A stretch of DNA of 64,000 nt, taken from assembly GCA_963709555.1 (NCBI GenBank), contig CAVPWR010000008.1:124001-188000 (forward strand), read 5' to 3'. The DNA comes from Sulfurisoma sp963709555 (GTDB taxonomy: Bacteria; Pseudomonadota; Gammaproteobacteria; Burkholderiales; Rhodocyclaceae). A program made the position numbers and the translations under genes. The first letter of the stretch is position 1. Every line of letters begins with the position of its first letter. Shown piece after piece: positions 63,343-64,000 of this stretch. A model generated the notes under the pieces. It was not told where the DNA came from. It did no database searches and was given only the letters and a program-made list of their open reading frames with translations.

Positions 63343-64000
63343 TCAGGGCTGCAGTTCGCGCAGGCGGGCAGCGACCTGCGCCTTGTCGAAGCCGGCCGGG
63401 CGCTGTACGGCGGCGGCCAGGGCCTGGTTGTAGTACTGCGCGGCAAGGCGGGGCTGCCGAATCTGGTCGAGACTGACGGCGAGATTGAAGGCATAGTCAG
63501 GATGCTCGGGTTCGACGCTGTAGGCCTTGAAGTAGGCCTGTTGTGCCTCGTTCCAACGGGTTTGGCGGGCAAGGACGTTGCCCAGGGCGAAATGCAGTGC
63601 GGCGATCTCGGGCTGGCCGGCGATCAGGGTCCTGAGCCGCGACTCCTGCGCCTGCGGGTCGGCCCCGCCACGACCACCCGAGTTGATCAGGGCAGCCTGC
63701 GCCGATGCGTCTTTCGGGTCGGCTTCCAGCGCCTTGAGCCAGTATTCCTCCGCCTTGGCGAGATTGCCCTGACGCAGCGCGATGGCCGCCAGCCCATGCA
63801 GCGCATCGCCGTTTCTCGGCTCGGCACGCAGCACGCGCTCGTAGTCGGCCTGGGCCGCCGCCAGATCACCGGCACTGAGCGCGGCGTAGCCTTGGGCCAG
63901 GGTCGGGTTGAGTTTCAGCTGTGACTTGGTGACCCGAACCGGACTGGCGGGTTCGGCGGGTGGCGGCGTCTGCCTCGGCGCGGCCCGACGCGGTGCCGGG
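63343..64000 (-). CDS. TPR-repeat protein (MshN-like), 5' end outside the window
   Basis: At least 218 residues, continuing past the window edge. A Pro/Ala-rich linker (RQTPPPAEPASPVRVTKSQ) precedes four or more tetratricopeptide units (AAQADYERVLRAEPRNGDAL, AEEYWLKALEADPKDASAQA, AQQAYFKAYSVEPEHPDYA, AAQYYNQALAA). TPR proteins of this design (MshN) sit upstream of mshE and mshG in MSHA loci and help assembly at the cell wall. The position directly before the GspE-GspF gene supports that role. Confidence 0.75.
   Translation of the reverse strand, partial: PAPRRAAPRQTPPPAEPASPVRVTKSQLKLNPTLAQGYAALSAGDLAAAQADYERVLRAEPRNGDALHGLAAIALRQGNLAKAEEYWLKALEADPKDASAQAALINSGGRGGADPQAQESRLRTLIAGQPEIAALHFALGNVLARQTRWNEAQQAYFKAYSVEPEHPDYAFNLAVSLDQIRQPRLAAQYYNQALAAAVQRPAGFDKAQVAARLRELQP

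Overview
The window is GC-rich (roughly two thirds G+C), densely coding, and reads as chromosomal DNA of a betaproteobacterium. The phasin, the KdsD-KdsC-LptC-LptA block, an MSHA-like pilus locus and the mix of TRAP, RND and c-di-GMP genes fit the Rhodocyclales or relatives; I cannot name a genus. I found no rRNA, tRNA, CRISPR array, transposase or prophage block.

Layout. 0-5.2 kb: tail of a Sco1/SenC protein, a K+ channel with a TrkA-type domain, DUF3124 and universal-stress genes (minus), an NhaD-like and a CPA2 antiporter. 5.4-12.8 kb: a TRAP transporter (dctP, hairpin, dctQ, dctM with a repeat-rich insert), mmsA, an MFS carrier and a CbiX chelatase. 12.8-17.5 kb: a periplasmic adaptor, RND pump and DUF2892 gene behind an 18-bp palindrome. 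17.5-31.5 kb: signalling genes (REC-PAS-PP2C, hybrid kinase, PAS-GGDEF-EAL, CHASE2-PP2C, metallo-hydrolase) interleaved with DUF4202, a VOC protein, two hydroxyacid dehydrogenases, FKBP, FecR and OmpA proteins. 31.6-36.6 kb: aminotransferase, FapA-like protein, and a divergent pair in which a secreted DsrE-like gene and an ECF sigma/anti-sigma operon carry matching promoter motifs. 36.6-45.3 kb: Hpt/HD-GYP, glnS, crcB, hrpA, EI24 and MoCF genes. 45.3-49.5 kb: phasin, lptA-lptC-kdsC-kdsD, and a DUF2283/DUF4258 pair flanked by duplicated terminators. 49.6-64 kb: a type IV pilin, a sensor kinase, an adenylate cyclase and an MSHA-like pilus operon (TPR protein, GspE-GspF fusion, PilM/N-, PilO- and PilP-like proteins, a giant lectin-like pilin, a small pilin).

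How genes may work together. The ECF system looks like an envelope sensor whose anti-sigma output domain resembles the secreted protein the sigma factor probably controls. The TRAP receptor resembles the 2-oxo-acid receptor TakP and sits next to mmsA, suggesting branched-chain or keto-acid use. The MFP-RND-DUF2892 set resembles ArsR-type, sulfide- or metal-responsive units. c-di-GMP and cAMP enzymes, PP2C phosphatases and pilus genes together point to surface-attachment control.

Data quality. About 25 single-base indels break otherwise well-conserved genes, including housekeeping ones (six in hrpA alone). I read them mainly as uncorrected sequencing errors and annotate the genes across the breaks. 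Separately, a 24-bp element recurs at gene ends, starts and protein linkers across the window.
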